NCBI GenBank assembly: GCA_965228625.1
Contig: OZ245829.1
Coordinates: 744,001 to 808,000, forward strand
Direction of reading: 5' to 3'
Length of the DNA: 64,000 bases
From: UBA2767 sp965228625
Lineage (GTDB): Bacteria; Pseudomonadota; Alphaproteobacteria; Rhizobiales; Methyloligellaceae
The notes below the pieces were generated by a model. That model saw only the letters and a program-made list of their open reading frames with translations. It did no database searches and had not been told where the DNA came from. Positions within the stretch are counted from its first letter, which is position 1, and every line of letters begins with the position of its first letter. Positions 30,379-48,698 of the stretch are shown here, in pieces. Both the position numbers and the translations under genes were made by a program.

Positions 30379-31215
30379 CTATCTCTTTTTCCGCAGATGA
30401 CGGCTGCGGAGTATGTATTTGTCGGTACGGCGGTTCGAGCGCGTACGCTTGCCCTTGGTCGGCTTGCCCCACGGCGTCACCGGGTGGCGTCCGCCGGACG
30501 TGCGGCCTTCACCGCCGCCATGGGGATGATCGACCGGGTTCATGGCAACGCCGCGCACCTGCGGGCGCTTGCCGTGCCAGCGCTTGCGTCCCGCCTTGCC
30601 GAGCTTGATGTTGGCGTTGTCCGGGTTCGAGACGGCGCCGACGGTCGCCATGCATTCCGCCCGCACCATCCGCGTCTCACCCGAATTCAGACGCAGGATC
30701 GCGTAACCGGCGTCGCGGCCGACAAGCTGCACATATGTGCCTGCGGCACGGGCAAGCTGTCCGCCCTTGCCGCGCTTCATCTCCACATTGTGCACAATCG
30801 TGCCGATGGGCATGTTGGCGAGCGGCATGGCATTGCCGGGCTTCACGTCGACCTGATTGCCGGAAATCACCTTGTCGCCCACGGATACCCGTTGCGGCGC
30901 GAGAATATAGTTCTGCGTGCCGTCCTCGTACCGCAGCAGCGCAATGAACGCCGACCGGTTCGGATCGTATTCAATCCGCTCGACGGTAGCTTCCATGTCC
31001 GCCTTCGTGCGCTTGAAGTCGACCAAGCGGTATAGCCGCTTGTGGCCGCCGCCGCGCCGGCGCGCGGTGATACGGCCCGCATTGTTGCGCCCGCCCTTCT
31101 GGCTGAGCCCTTCGGTCAGGGTCTTGACCGGTGCGCCCTTCCACAGGTGGCTCCGGTCGACAAGCACCAGATTGCGCTGACCGGGCGTAATGGATTTGAA
31201 CGTTTTCAGTGCCAT
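30379..31215 (-). CDS. rplB: 50S ribosomal protein L2
   Basis: The 278-residue protein has [41 protein letters not shown], the SH3-like and OB domains, and the C-terminal [31 protein letters not shown] with the invariant His near the peptidyl transferase centre. It is required for subunit association. Confidence 0.98.
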   Translation of the reverse strand: MALKTFKSITPGQRNLVLVDRSHLWKGAPVKTLTEGLSQKGGRNNAGRITARRRGGGHKRLYRLVDFKRTKADMEATVERIEYDPNRSAFIALLRYEDGTQNYILAPQRVSVGDKVISGNQVDVKPGNAMPLANMPIGTIVHNVEMKRGKGGQLARAAGTYVQLVGRDAGYAILRLNSGETRMVRAECMATVGAVSNPDNANIKLGKAGRKRWHGKRPQVRGVAMNPVDHPHGGGEGRTSGGRHPVTPWGKPTKGKRTRSNRRTDKYILRSRHLRKKR

Positions 31216-31229
31216 GAGATGTCTTCCGT

Positions 31230-31523
31230 CTACAGTCCGGTCGTCACGTCGATGCTCTGGCCTTCCTCGAGCGTCACGATGGCTTTCTTGACGTCGGAGC
31301 GCTTCCCGAGAATACCCTTGAACCGCTTGACTTTTCCTTTTCGATTCAACGTGTTAACCGCCTTGACCTTCACACTGAAGAGCTGCTCGACGGCGGCCTT
31401 GATCTCCGGCTTCGTCGCCGAGCGGCGCACGTTGAAGACAACCTGGTTGTGCTCCGAGACCATGGTCGATTTCTCGGTGATGGTCGGGCTGATAATCACG
31501 TCATATGCATCGAGCCGGTTCAT
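31230..31523 (-). CDS. rplW: 50S ribosomal protein L23
   Basis: A 97-residue protein with [47 protein letters not shown] and [20 protein letters not shown]. It forms the docking site for trigger factor and SRP at the tunnel exit. It overlaps rplD by 4 nt, indicating coupled translation. Confidence 0.97.
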   Translation of the reverse strand: MNRLDAYDVIISPTITEKSTMVSEHNQVVFNVRRSATKPEIKAAVEQLFSVKVKAVNTLNRKGKVKRFKGILGKRSDVKKAIVTLEEGQSIDVTTGL

Positions 31524-32140
31524 TTGAAACGCGCCTCCAGTGCTTCAACCGCCGCCTTGGTCAGGACCAGCTTGTCGCGGCGCAGAATGTCGTAAACGTT
31601 GATGCCCTGGACCGGCAGTACATCGACGCCGACGATATTTCGGGCCGCGAGCGAGAAGTTCGCATCAACCTCCGCGCCATCGACAATCAGCGCCGATGCA
31701 AGACCCAACTTGTCGAACTTCTTCCTCAACGCGCCGGTCTTGGCGTCCTTGACGGCCGCCTTGTCGAGCACGACGATCTCGTCGGATTTTGCCTTGGCCG
31801 ACAGCGCGTGGCGCAGAGCCAGCGCACGGACCTTCTTCGGTAGCGAGATCGAATGATCGCGCGGCTTGGGTCCGAACTGCTTGCCGCCGCCGCGGAACAG
31901 GTTGACCTTCCGCGTGCTGTGGCGCGCGCGGCCGGAGCCCTTCTGACGCATGATCTTTGCGGTGCTGCCGTTGATCTGCGAACGGTCCTTCACGGACGCC
32001 GTTCCGGACCGGCGTTTGGCGAGCTGGTAGCGGACCATGCGATGCAGGATATCGGCGCGCGGCTCAAGCCCGAACACGCTGTCCGGCAGGTCCACGGTCC
32101 CGGCCTTTTTCGCCTCCAATGTGGTTACGTCGGCCTTCAT
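31520..32140 (-). CDS. rplD: 50S ribosomal protein L4
   Basis: The 206-residue protein includes the extended loop with [33 protein letters not shown] that lines the exit tunnel, then [30 protein letters not shown]. In E. coli L4 autoregulates the S10 operon; the leader needed for that would lie upstream of rpsJ, where only 63 nt separate it from tuf. It overlaps rplC and rplW by 4 nt each. Confidence 0.97.
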   Translation of the reverse strand: MKADVTTLEAKKAGTVDLPDSVFGLEPRADILHRMVRYQLAKRRSGTASVKDRSQINGSTAKIMRQKGSGRARHSTRKVNLFRGGGKQFGPKPRDHSISLPKKVRALALRHALSAKAKSDEIVVLDKAAVKDAKTGALRKKFDKLGLASALIVDGAEVDANFSLAARNIVGVDVLPVQGINVYDILRRDKLVLTKAAVEALEARFK

Positions 32141-33021
32141 TTGTCCTGACCTTCTTCCTTGCCGCCCTCGGCGCTGTCCTTCGCCTTGTCGGCGGTTTCG
32201 GCCTCGGGAGCATCGGCAGCATCCGGCGCCGCCTCGGCGGCCGGCGCTTCGGCAGCGTCCTCGGCAGGTGCGTCCGTGTTCTGCGGCGCGTCGGATGCTT
32301 CTGCGGCAGCTTCGTCATCCGCCTTCGGCGCAGCGTCTCCGCCCTGGCCGCCGCGGAACGCACCCGGCAATGGCGCCTCCTCGGGCAGCGTCTTCTTGAC
32401 CGCATCGCGCAACAGCACCCAGCCGCCCTTGGCGCCCGGCACCGCGCCGCGCACCATGATCAGGCCGCGGTCGGCGTCGGTCTTCACCACCCTGAGATTG
32501 AGTGTCGTGACGCGCTCATTGCCCATCTGGCCGGCCATCTTCTTGCCCTTGAACACCTTGCCGGGATCCTGGCACTGGCCGGTCGATCCGTGGCTGCGGT
32601 GGCTGACGGAAACGCCGTGCGAGGCGCGCAGGCCGCCAAATCCGTGGCGCTTCATCGCACCCGCGAACCCCTTGCCGATGCTGACGCCGCTGGCGTCCAC
32701 ATACTGGCCTTCGACGAAATGGTCGGCGGTGATTTCCGCACCGATATCGATGAGGTTCTCCGGGCTGACGCGAAACTCGGCGACGCGCCGTTTCGGTTCC
32801 ACTTTGGCAATGGCGAAATGCCCGCGCTCGGCGCGCGATACGTTCTTGACCTTGGCGCTGCCCGCACCGAGCTGAAGCGCGGTGTAGCCGTTCTTCTCCT
32901 CGGTCCGGTGGCCAAGCACCTGACAGTTGTTGAGCTGAAGCACGGTCACGGGAATGTGCTCGCCGGCCTCCGTGAAGAGACGGGTCATTCCCACCTTGCG
33001 TGCTATGACGCCTGAGCGCAT
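32137..33021 (-). CDS. rplC: 50S ribosomal protein L3 with acidic C-terminal tail
   Basis: Residues 1 to about 219 are canonical L3: [58 protein letters not shown] (Gln150 region, the methylation site in E. coli) and [19 protein letters not shown]. Residues 220-294 are an added Ala/Asp/Glu/Pro-rich tail, about 21 acidic to 6 basic residues. Family length is usually 205-245. The ATG at 33021 is chosen over a TTG at 33036: GGAGA lies 8 nt ahead of it. It overlaps rplD by 4 nt. Confidence 0.96.
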   Translation of the reverse strand: MRSGVIARKVGMTRLFTEAGEHIPVTVLQLNNCQVLGHRTEEKNGYTALQLGAGSAKVKNVSRAERGHFAIAKVEPKRRVAEFRVSPENLIDIGAEITADHFVEGQYVDASGVSIGKGFAGAMKRHGFGGLRASHGVSVSHRSHGSTGQCQDPGKVFKGKKMAGQMGNERVTTLNLRVVKTDADRGLIMVRGAVPGAKGGWVLLRDAVKKTLPEEAPLPGAFRGGQGGDAAPKADDEAAAEASDAPQNTDAPAEDAAEAPAAEAAPDAADAPEAETADKAKDSAEGGKEEGQDK

Positions 33022-33057
33022 TGCTTCATTCTCCAAGCGACGCCGGAAGGTCCGGCG

Positions 33058-33366
33058 CTACAGTTTGATTTCCACGTCCACACCGGCTGCGAGGTCGAGC
33101 TTCATCAGCGCGTCCACCGTCTGCGGCGTCGGGTCCACGATATCCAGCAGCCTCTTGTGCGTGCGCATCTCGAACTGCTCGCGGCTCTTCTTGTTGACAT
33201 GCGGCGAGCGGTTCACCGTGAACTTCTCGATGCGTGTCGGCAGCGGGATCGGTCCGCGCACCTCCGCGCCCGTCCGCTTCGCCGTATTGACGATCTCTTT
33301 CGTCGACACATCGAGAACGCGATGATCGAACGCCTTAAGCCGAATGCGTATGTTCTGGCTCTGCAT
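33058..33366 (-). CDS. rpsJ: 30S ribosomal protein S10
   Basis: The 102-residue protein has [57 protein letters not shown] and [20 protein letters not shown]10 (NusE) also works in transcription antitermination with NusB and NusG. Its GAGGT ribosome site lies between the ATG and a terminator-like hairpin that ends only 17 nt upstream. Confidence 0.98.
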   Translation of the reverse strand: MQSQNIRIRLKAFDHRVLDVSTKEIVNTAKRTGAEVRGPIPLPTRIEKFTVNRSPHVNKKSREQFEMRTHKRLLDIVDPTPQTVDALMKLDLAAGVDVEIKL

Positions 33367-33383
33367 GTCCTGTGTACCTCAAG

Positions 33384-33417
33384 AAAAACCGGCCCGTTTT
33401 GTCGGGGGCCGGTTTTT
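33384..33417 (-). terminator. terminator/attenuator between tuf1 and rpsJ
   Basis: CCGGCCC (33389-33395) and GGGCCGG (33406-33412) form a perfect 7-bp stem, flanked by A5 and T6 runs so that either strand gives a hairpin followed by T. For leftward transcription it comes 12 nt after the tuf1 stop and just before the rpsJ ribosome site. It could end the str transcript or act as a partial attenuator, since no promoter fits between it and rpsJ. Confidence 0.75.
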
Positions 33418-34625
33418 TGTCGTGGTTCCCTATTCGATGATGCCGGCGACGACACCCGCACCCACCGTGCGGCCGCCCTCGCGGATCGCGAAGCGGAGGT
33501 GCTCCTCCATCGCAATCGGCACAATCAGCTCAACTTCCATCTCGCAGTTGTCGCCGGGCATCACCATCTCCGTGCCGTCCGGCAGCGTCACAACGCCCGT
33601 CACGTCCGTCGTGCGGAAGTAAAACTGCGGACGGTACTTGGAGAAAAACGGCGTGTGACGGCCACCCTCCTCCTTCGTCAGAATGTAGGCTTCCGCCTTG
33701 AACTTCGTGTGCGGCGTCACAGAGCCCGGCTTGCAAAGAACCTGGCCACGCTCGACCTCCTCGCGCTTCGTGCCGCGCAGCAGAACGCCAACATTGTCGC
33801 CCGCCTCGCCCTGGTCCAGGAGCTTGCGGAACATCTCAACGCCCGTGCACGTCGTCTTCTGCGTCTCCTTGATGCCGACGATCTCGATCTCATCGCCCAC
33901 ATTCACGATCCCGCGCTCGATACGGCCCGTCACAACCGTGCCGCGCCCCGAAATCGAGAACACGTCCTCGATCGGCATCAGGAACGGCAGATCCTTCGGA
34001 CGGTCAGGCTGCGGAACATAGTCGTCAACCGCCTGCATCAGCTCCAGGATCGAGTTCTTGCCGATCTCGTCGTCACGGCCCTCAAGGGCCGCCAGTGCCG
34101 AGCCCTTCACGATCGGAATGTCGTCGCCCGGGAACTCGTAGGAACTCAGAAGCTCGCGGATCTCCATCTCCACAAGCTCAAGCAGCTCCTCGTCGTCCAC
34201 CTGGTCGACCTTGTTCATGTACACGACCAGAGCCGGAACGCCGACCTGGCGCGCCAGGAGAATGTGCTCGCGCGTCTGCGGCATCGGGCCGTCGGCCGCC
34301 GACACCACCAGGATCGCGCCGTCCATCTGTGCCGCACCCGTGATCATGTTCTTCACGTAGTCCGCATGGCCCGGGCAGTCGACATGGGCGTAGTGGCGGT
34401 TCGCCGTCTCGTACTCGACATGCGCCGTCGAGATCGTGATCCCGCGCTCCTTCTCCTCAGGCGCCTTGTCAATCTCGTCAAACGCAACCGCGTCGCCGCC
34501 GCTCGCCTCGCCCAAAACCTTCGTAATCGCCGCCGTCAACGTCGTCTTGCCGTGGTCAACATGACCAATCGTGCCGATGTTGCAGTGCGGCTTCGTACGC
34601 TCAAATTTCTCCTTAGCCATCGTGT
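33402..34625. repeat. tuf duplicate tract, copy 1
   Basis: This 1224-nt tract matches 51821-53044 at constant offset 18419. By line-by-line comparison I find six differences: five synonymous ones inside tuf and one just after the stop (33419 versus 51838). Similarity ends abruptly at both edges: within the terminator stem downstream of the gene and five nt beyond the start codon. Confidence 0.9.
33430..34620 (-). CDS. tuf: elongation factor Tu (copy in str operon)
   Basis: The 396-residue GTPase has G1 GHVDHGKT (19-26), the switch region with [15 protein letters not shown]3 DCPGH, G4 NKVDQ and G5 GSALA, followed by the two beta-barrel domains. It delivers aminoacyl-tRNA to the ribosome. The protein is identical to that of the second tuf at 51849. 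It follows fusA by 53 nt in the order rpsL-rpsG-fusA-tuf. Confidence 0.98.
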   Translation of the reverse strand: MAKEKFERTKPHCNIGTIGHVDHGKTTLTAAITKVLGEASGGDAVAFDEIDKAPEEKERGITISTAHVEYETANRHYAHVDCPGHADYVKNMITGAAQMDGAILVVSAADGPMPQTREHILLARQVGVPALVVYMNKVDQVDDEELLELVEMEIRELLSSYEFPGDDIPIVKGSALAALEGRDDEIGKNSILELMQAVDDYVPQPDRPKDLPFLMPIEDVFSISGRGTVVTGRIERGIVNVGDEIEIVGIKETQKTTCTGVEMFRKLLDQGEAGDNVGVLLRGTKREEVERGQVLCKPGSVTPHTKFKAEAYILTKEEGGRHTPFFSKYRPQFYFRTTDVTGVVTLPDGTEMVMPGDNCEMEVELIVPIAMEEHLRFAIREGGRTVGAGVVAGIIE

Positions 34626-34673
34626 CACTCCGATTTGTGGTCAGCTAATCCGTTCCGATCACGCGCCGCTCGC

Positions 34674-36749
34674 TTAGGCGAACTTGGCTTGCACTTCCTC
34701 GGCCACCGCTTGCGGCACCTGGGCGTAGTGATCGAATTGCATGGTGAACTGGGCCCGGCCCTGGCTCATGGACCGAAGCGTGTTCACATATCCAAACATG
34801 TTTGCGAGCGGCACCTTGGCGTTGATCACTGCCGCGTTGCCGCGCATTTCCTGTCCCTGGACCTGGCCGCGCCGGCTGGTCAGATCGCCGATGATGCCGC
34901 CGACATATTCCTCCGGCGTCACGACCTCGACCTTCATGAGCGGCTCCAGAAGGATGGGACCCGCCTTGAGGGCCGCCTCGCGGAACGCCGCACGCGATGC
35001 GATCTCGAACGCCATGACGCTTGAGTCCACCTCGTGGTAGGCGCCGTCCTTCAGCGTCACCTTGACGTCGAGCATCGGGAACCCGGCCAGGATACCGTGA
35101 TCGAGAACGCTGCGAATGCCCTTCTCGACGCCCGGAATGTACTCCTTCGGCACGTTACCGCCGACGATCTTGCTATCGAATTCAAAACCTGATCCGGCCT
35201 CGCCAGGCTCGACGTCGAACTTGACGCGGGCGAATTGCCCGGAGCCGCCTGTCTGCTTTTTGTGGGTGTAGTCGATATCGGTGGGTTTGGTGATGGTTTC
35301 GCGGTAGGCCACTTGCGGGGCGCCGACATTGGCCTCGACCTTGAACTCGCGTTTCATGCGGTCGACGAGGATGTCGAGATGAAGCTCGCCCATGCCGCGG
35401 ATCAGCGTTTGTCCGGACTCCGGATCCACCGATACGCGGAAGGACGGGTCCTCCTGCGCCAGACGGTTGAGCGCGGTTGCGAGCTTTTCCTGATCGCCCT
35501 TGGTCTTGGGCTCCACAGCCACCTCGATAACCGGCTCCGGGAATTCCATCCGCTCGAGGATGACGGGTGAATCCACCTGACACAGGGTGTCGCCGGTGGT
35601 TACGTCCTTGAGACCCGCAAGCGCGACGATGTCGCCCGCATAGGCCTCCTTGATGTCCTCGCGTGAATTGGAATGCATGAGCAGCATCCGGCCGATGCGC
35701 TCCTTCTTCTCCTTCACCGTATTGAGAACCTGCTGACCCGCCTCCAGCTTGCCCGAATAGATGCGTGCGAAGGTGAGCGAACCGACGAAGGGGTCGTTCA
35801 TGATCTTGAACGCCAGCAGCGACAGCGGCTCATCATCGGACGATTTGCGGACCGTCTCCTCACCGGACTTGACGTCGATACCCTTGATCGGCGGCACATC
35901 GATGGGTGACGGCAGGTAGTCGACCACGCCGTCGAGCAGCGGCTGCACGCCCTTGTTCTTGAACGCGGATCCACAGAAGATCGGCACGAAGGCGTTTTCG
36001 CAGGTGCCCTTGCGGATCAGCTTCTTGAGGGTCTCCTCGTCGGGCTCGTTGCCCTCGAGATAGGCCTCCATCACCGCCTCGTCCTGTTCGACGGCAAGCT
36101 CGATGAGCTTCTCGCGGTATTCCGCCGCCTGGTCGGCAAGATCTGCGGGAATGTCTTCCTCGTGGAACTTCGCGCCGAGCGTCTCCTCGTCCCAGACGAC
36201 CGCCTTCATTTTGATCAGGTCGACAACGCCGGCGAATTTGCTCTCCGCACCGATCGGAAGCTGCACGACCGCGGGCACGGCGCCCAGACGGTCTTCAACC
36301 ATTTCGACTGACTTGAAGAAATCGGCGCCAATCTTGTCCATCTTGTTGACGAAAATCATGCGCGGGACGGCATACTTGTCCGCCTGCCGCCAGACCGTCT
36401 CGGTCTGCGGCTCAACGCCCGCATTGGCATCAAGGAGCGCCACGGCGCCGTCGAGGACGCGAAGCGAACGCTCGACCTCGATGGTGAAGTCCACGTGGCC
36501 GGGTGTGTCGATGATGTTGACGCGCTTGTCGTTCCAGTAGGTCGTGGTCGCCGCCGAGGTGATCGTAATGCCGCGTTCCTGCTCCTGCTCCATCCAGTCC
36601 ATGGTGGCCGCGCCGTCATGCACCTCGCCGATGCGATGGCTCTTGCCGGTGTAATAGAGGATACGTTCGGTGGTCGTCGTCTTCCCGGCATCGATGTGGG
36701 CCATGATGCCGATATTGCGATACTCTTCGATGGGGGTTGTGCGTGCCAT
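34674..36749 (-). CDS. fusA: elongation factor G
   Basis: The 691-residue translocase has G1 [16 protein letters not shown]2 [12 protein letters not shown]3 [10 protein letters not shown]4 NKMDKIGAD, and domains II-V, including the domain IV segment [26 protein letters not shown] whose tip enters the A site. It catalyses ribosome translocation and, with RRF, recycling. It lies 27 nt downstream of rpsG. Confidence 0.98.
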   Translation of the reverse strand: MARTTPIEEYRNIGIMAHIDAGKTTTTERILYYTGKSHRIGEVHDGAATMDWMEQEQERGITITSAATTTYWNDKRVNIIDTPGHVDFTIEVERSLRVLDGAVALLDANAGVEPQTETVWRQADKYAVPRMIFVNKMDKIGADFFKSVEMVEDRLGAVPAVVQLPIGAESKFAGVVDLIKMKAVVWDEETLGAKFHEEDIPADLADQAAEYREKLIELAVEQDEAVMEAYLEGNEPDEETLKKLIRKGTCENAFVPIFCGSAFKNKGVQPLLDGVVDYLPSPIDVPPIKGIDVKSGEETVRKSSDDEPLSLLAFKIMNDPFVGSLTFARIYSGKLEAGQQVLNTVKEKKERIGRMLLMHSNSREDIKEAYAGDIVALAGLKDVTTGDTLCQVDSPVILERMEFPEPVIEVAVEPKTKGDQEKLATALNRLAQEDPSFRVSVDPESGQTLIRGMGELHLDILVDRMKREFKVEANVGAPQVAYRETITKPTDIDYTHKKQTGGSGQFARVKFDVEPGEAGSGFEFDSKIVGGNVPKEYIPGVEKGIRSVLDHGILAGFPMLDVKVTLKDGAYHEVDSSVMAFEIASRAAFREAALKAGPILLEPLMKVEVVTPEEYVGGIIGDLTSRRGQVQGQEMRGNAAVINAKVPLANMFGYVNTLRSMSQGRAQFTMQFDHYAQVPQAVAEEVQAKFA

Positions 36750-36776
36750 GATCTCAGTCTCGTCTCTTGCTGTCGG

Positions 36777-37247
36777 TTACCACCGGTAATGCGAGAAGGC
36801 GCGGTTCGCCTCCGCCATCCGGTGTGTGTCCTCACGTTTCTTGACTGCCGTTCCCCGATTGTTTGCGGCATCGAGCAATTCACCCGAAAGCCGCTCGACC
36901 ATTGTGTTTTCCCCGCGGGCACGCGCTGCCGCGATGATCCAGCGGATCGCAAGCGCCTGACGCCGGTCGGTCCGAACCTCGACGGGCACCTGGTAGGTCG
37001 CGCCGCCGACACGCCGGGAGCGAACCTCCAGCGTCGGCATGACGTTCTCAAGCGCCTGATGGAACATTTCCAGCGGGTTCTGCTTGGCCTTGCCCTCGAT
37101 GACATCGAGCGCGCCGTAGACGATCCGTTCGGCGGCCGATTTCTTTCCGTCCTTCATCACCGAATTCATGAACTTCGTCAGAATGACGTCGCCGAATTTC
37201 GGATCAGGAATGATCTCTCGTTTTTCAGCTCTGTGGCGGCGGGACAT
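36777..37247 (-). CDS. rpsG: 30S ribosomal protein S7
   Basis: The 156-residue protein begins [26 protein letters not shown] and has [32 protein letters not shown] and a C-terminal [13 protein letters not shown]. It nucleates 30S head assembly and in E. coli represses the str operon. It lies 45 nt downstream of rpsL. Confidence 0.98.
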   Translation of the reverse strand: MSRRHRAEKREIIPDPKFGDVILTKFMNSVMKDGKKSAAERIVYGALDVIEGKAKQNPLEMFHQALENVMPTLEVRSRRVGGATYQVPVEVRTDRRQALAIRWIIAAARARGENTMVERLSGELLDAANNRGTAVKKREDTHRMAEANRAFSHYRW

Positions 37248-37292
37248 GTCGTTCTCGTTCCTTGATCTCGTGTCGCTTGCGTTCGCCCAAGG

Positions 37293-37664
37293 CTATCTCG
37301 GCCGCTTTGCGCCGTACTTCGACCGGCGCTGGCGTCGGTCCGAGACGCCCTGCGTGTCGAGCACGCCGCGAATGATGTGATAGCGCACGCCCGGGAGGTC
37401 CTTCACACGTCCACCGCGGATCAGCACGACAGAGTGCTCCTGCAGGTTGTGGCCCTCGCCCGGAATGTAGCTCGTCACCTCGAAACCGTTCGTCAGGCGA
37501 ACGCGGGCGACCTTGCGAAGCGCCGAGTTCGGCTTCTTCGGTGTGGTCGTGTAAACACGTGTACACACGCCGCGCTTCTGCGGGCACGCCTCCATTGCCG
37601 GAACCTTGTTGCGCTTGAGCTGCGCCTGTCGCGGTTTGCGAATAAGCTGTTGTATCGTCGGCAT
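37293..37664 (-). CDS. rpsL: 30S ribosomal protein S12
   Basis: A 123-residue S12 starting [20 protein letters not shown] at the ATG 37664; the frame is open 5 codons further but the family start and an AAAAGG ribosome site support 37664. Lys43 ([11 protein letters not shown]) and Lys88 (GGRVKDLPG) are both the wild-type residues whose changes give streptomycin resistance. It is the first gene of the str operon, with a promoter about 280 nt upstream. Confidence 0.98.
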   Translation of the reverse strand: MPTIQQLIRKPRQAQLKRNKVPAMEACPQKRGVCTRVYTTTPKKPNSALRKVARVRLTNGFEVTSYIPGEGHNLQEHSVVLIRGGRVKDLPGVRYHIIRGVLDTQGVSDRRQRRSKYGAKRPR

Positions 37665-37945
37665 ATTACGCCTTTTCAATCCTTGCCTTCTTCAACCGAA
37701 GGCGCCTTCAGTGACTTCCGCGGATGATGACGCCGGCGCTATCTGACGGCCTCATGCACCAAAAGCCGAGACGACCACGTGTGCGTCGCTCAGCACCTTG
37801 AAAAAACCAGAGGATCTGTCGGACGTTCCGTCCGGAGATCATGTCCCAGTTTTGATCAGCTTTGTTTGACGGCAGCGTTTAGATGGCACCCAGTGCAAAC
37901 AGCACTGTCAGGCGAAGCACCTACCGCCTGCCGCAAAGTTGGCGC

Positions 37946-37974
37946 AACATACTTATGTGCCCCATTTCCGTCAA
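37946..37974 (-). promoter_or_regulatory. promoter of the str/ribosomal operon
   Basis: Reading leftward, TTGACG (37974-37969) and TATGTT (37951-37946) are separated by exactly 17 nt, a good sigma-70 match. It lies in the 525-nt non-coding stretch 37665-38189 and would give rpsL a leader of roughly 275 nt. That leader holds a hairpin CGGACG-TTC-CGTCCG near 37828-37842 and a T6 run after it; I see no small gene in the stretch. Confidence 0.6.
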
Positions 37975-38124
37975 CAGCTAATTCGTGGAATTTTTGTAAG
38001 AATCCCGACGGGTTGCGGCCTTTCGGTCCGGCGCCGTTTCGCCTTCCGCATTTCGGTGCGCGCATGCCCCGTCCAGTGACCTGACGTGAGCCACAACGCG
38101 CCGATCCAGCGAGCGAGAAAGTGA

Positions 38125-38159
38125 TTGACAGTGGTTGAAATAACTATAAAACTAGTTAT
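38125..38159 (+). promoter_or_regulatory. arsR promoter with embedded operator
   Basis: TTGACA at 38125-38130, a 16-nt spacer and TAAAAC at 38147-38152 form a rightward promoter. A perfect inverted repeat, ATAACTA (38140-38146) and TAGTTAT (38153-38159), brackets the -10 element exactly, its 6-nt centre being TAAAAC. This is the expected place for autorepression by the ArsR-type protein encoded 30 nt downstream. Confidence 0.7.
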
Positions 38160-38189
38160 ATCGAAATTACCGGACTCGGGAGCATTCCC

Positions 38190-38531
38190 ATGGACGAAAT
38201 TGAAGCGGTACAGGGCTTTTCGGCGCTTGGAAACAAGACGCGGCTGTCGATTTTCCGTTTGCTTGTTCGGGCCGGCGAACACGGAACGCCGATCGGCCAT
38301 ATTGGCCGCGAACTCGGCATCCCCCTGTCGACCCTTGCCCATCACCTCGATCGTTTGTGCCGGGCGGGCCTGGTCGCTCAAGACAAGGTCGGGCGCGAGG
38401 TCATTTGCACAGCCGATTACAAGTCGCTTCTGGCGCTCACCAACTACCTCACCGAGAAGTGCTGCGAGGGGCTGCCGGACAGTGCATTCGAGAACGCAAC
38501 CACCGACACACCGGAGCTTGTAGAGACATGA
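38190..38531 (+). CDS. ArsR/SmtB-family transcriptional regulator
   Basis: A 113-residue winged-helix repressor: FSALGNKTRLSIFRLLVRAGE, then the helix-turn-helix GHIGRELGIPLSTLAHHLDRLCRAGLV and a wing VGREVICTADY. Cysteines at 57, 73, 91 and 92 are candidate ligands; the CC pair at 91-92 near the C-terminal helix is notable, while the classical ELCVCD motif is absent. A GGGAG ribosome site precedes the ATG. It overlaps the permease start by 4 nt, so it probably senses what that permease exports, likely a trivalent arsenical or similar thiophilic agent. Confidence 0.88.
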   Translation: MDEIEAVQGFSALGNKTRLSIFRLLVRAGEHGTPIGHIGRELGIPLSTLAHHLDRLCRAGLVAQDKVGREVICTADYKSLLALTNYLTEKCCEGLPDSAFENATTDTPELVET

Positions 38532-39565
38532 CCACGGCGGATGTCATTTCCACATTGCGGCAACGTATGCCCTCCCTGTCCGTGGACGGGGCATGGGTCG
38601 CGACCGCGCTAATCCTGGCCGCCGTCGGAGTGTTCGACACGGAACAACTTCCCGAATCCGTCAGGTTCGTCGCCGTGCAATTCGCGCACGTCCTTCCCTT
38701 CCTGGCACTGGCGATCGGGCTGGCCGCCTATGCCAAGGCGAGCAGTGCTGACCGGCTCATCGCGCACGCATTCTCCGGACATGTCGTCCTGATGATTGTC
38801 ATGGCCGCACTCCTGGGCGGGCTTTCACCATTCTGTTCCTGTGGCGTCATCCCGCTGATTGCCGCGCTCCTGACGATGGGCGTTCCTCTGCCGGCGGTTA
38901 TGGCATTCTGGCTGGCCTCCCCGCTGATGGACCCTTCAATGTTTGCGCTGACCGTCGGCACGCTTGGCCTCACATTCGCATTGGCGAAGACCGCCGCGGC
39001 CGTCGGCGTCGGGCTGATGGGCGGTTTCGCCGTCCTCGCCCTCAACAGTTCACCGGTTTTCGCCAATCCCCTGAAGCCGGGCATCGGCGATGGCGGATGC
39101 GGTGCATCGGCCGTTCGCGAAACACGGCCGATCCACTGGAAGTTCTGGCATGAGCAGGACCGCAGATCGGCTTTCGGCCAGGAACTCGGGCGCAGTTTCA
39201 TGTTCCTCGGCAAGTGGCTGGTTCTGGCGTTTCTGCTGGAAAGCCTGATGCTCGCATACGTGCCCGGCGAATGGATTGCCCAGTTCCTCGGTCAGGGTGG
39301 TTTTGTCGGCATTCTCGTCGCGGCGCTTGTCGGCGTGCCGGCCTATCTCAACGGCTACGCGGCATTGCCGCTGATGTCCGGACTTGTGAATGCCGGCATG
39401 GATCCGGGCGCGGCGATGGCGTTTCTGATCGCGGGCGGCGTGAGTTCCTTCCCGGCTGCCATCGCGGTGTTCGCTCTGGTCAGACTGCCGGTGTTCTTCG
39501 CCTATCTCGCCCTGGCCTTCGCCGGCGCCGTCATCTCGGGGATTCTTTTCAGCGTATTCGTCTGA
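38528..39565 (+). CDS. ArsP-like permease (DUF318/UPF0718)
   Basis: A 345-residue membrane protein with about eight helices. GGLSPFCSCGVIPL (98-110; Cys103 and Cys105) is the hallmark of the YraQ/ArsP permease family, and ASPLMDPSMFALT and VGVPAYLNGYAALPL repeat the pattern in the second half. ArsP members export methylarsenite and other trivalent organoarsenicals. The soluble loop between halves has GDGGCGASAVRE. The start ATG at 38528 overlaps the regulator's stop. The frame is also open upstream through the regulator gene, but that is a shadow. Confidence 0.85.
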   Translation: MTTADVISTLRQRMPSLSVDGAWVATALILAAVGVFDTEQLPESVRFVAVQFAHVLPFLALAIGLAAYAKASSADRLIAHAFSGHVVLMIVMAALLGGLSPFCSCGVIPLIAALLTMGVPLPAVMAFWLASPLMDPSMFALTVGTLGLTFALAKTAAAVGVGLMGGFAVLALNSSPVFANPLKPGIGDGGCGASAVRETRPIHWKFWHEQDRRSAFGQELGRSFMFLGKWLVLAFLLESLMLAYVPGEWIAQFLGQGGFVGILVAALVGVPAYLNGYAALPLMSGLVNAGMDPGAAMAFLIAGGVSSFPAAIAVFALVRLPVFFAYLALAFAGAVISGILFSVFV

Positions 39566-39592
39566 GGCGGCAGGTTTCGGATCTGCAAAGCG

Positions 39593-39620
39593 AAAGGGCC
39601 GCCCGGAGGGGCGGCCCTTT
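39593..39620. terminator. bidirectional terminator, permease / rpoC
   Basis: GGGCCGCCC (39596-39604), loop GGAG, and GGGCGGCCC (39609-39617) form a perfect 9-bp stem flanked by AAA and TTT. It lies between the convergent permease and rpoC stops and can serve both, although the T-runs are short. Confidence 0.8.
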
Positions 39621-39644
39621 GCATATGACATGGTTCCGGCGCGG

Positions 39645-43874
<4,230 letters not shown>

Positions 43875-43985
43875 CCGTTCGTCTCCCATCTGGCGGGTTG
43901 GTTGGAGGCCGCCGTCAAAATCTCGGTTCCGCGCACACCGCGCGAATTCGCGCCGCCGCCCGGAGGCGGCGACGCACAAGCACTG

Positions 43986-48128
<4,143 letters not shown>

Positions 48129-48267
48129 GGGGGCTCCTCATCTCGCTCGGTGACGGCTCGCGCAAACGCCGGATGGCACTTGCGGGAAGCGTCGCCATTC
48201 TCATGGCACACCGGCGGAATGACCGGACCAGGCCAATGCCCGGCCCGGCATCCCGGCCGGCAAATTG

Positions 48268-48648
48268 CTACTTGAGCTCGGCGGTCGCGCCCGCTTCTTC
48301 AAGCTTCTTCTTGAGTTCCTCGGCCTCTTCCTTCGGCACGCCTTCCTTGACCGGCTTCGGCGCACCCTCGACGAGATCCTTGGCCTCCTTCAGACCCAGG
48401 CCCGTGATCGCGCGCACCTCCTTGATGACGTTGATCTTCTTGTCACCAATCGTCGCCAGAATGACGTCGAACTCGGTTTTCTCCTCGGCGGCGCCCGCAT
48501 CGCCGGCCGCAGCGCCGCCGACAGCGGCGACGGCAACCGGAGCAGCGGCGGAAACGCCCCATTTCTCCTCAAGCAGTTTTGCAAGATCGGCTGCTTCCAG
48601 CACTGTCAGCTCGGATAGCTGATCTGCAATTTTCTCCAAGTCTGCCAT
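48268..48648 (-). CDS. rplL: 50S ribosomal protein L7/L12
   Basis: A 126-residue stalk protein: N-terminal dimerisation helices ([29 protein letters not shown]), an Ala/Gly-rich hinge at about 33-55, and the globular C-terminal domain [42 protein letters not shown]. It recruits translation GTPases. It lies 50 nt after rplJ. Confidence 0.98.
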   Translation of the reverse strand: MADLEKIADQLSELTVLEAADLAKLLEEKWGVSAAAPVAVAAVGGAAAGDAGAAEEKTEFDVILATIGDKKINVIKEVRAITGLGLKEAKDLVEGAPKPVKEGVPKEEAEELKKKLEEAGATAELK

Positions 48649-48698
48649 ACTCTTAGTCCTTTTAGGTTTGAACCTGGTTCAGTAGCGAGTGGATCGGA

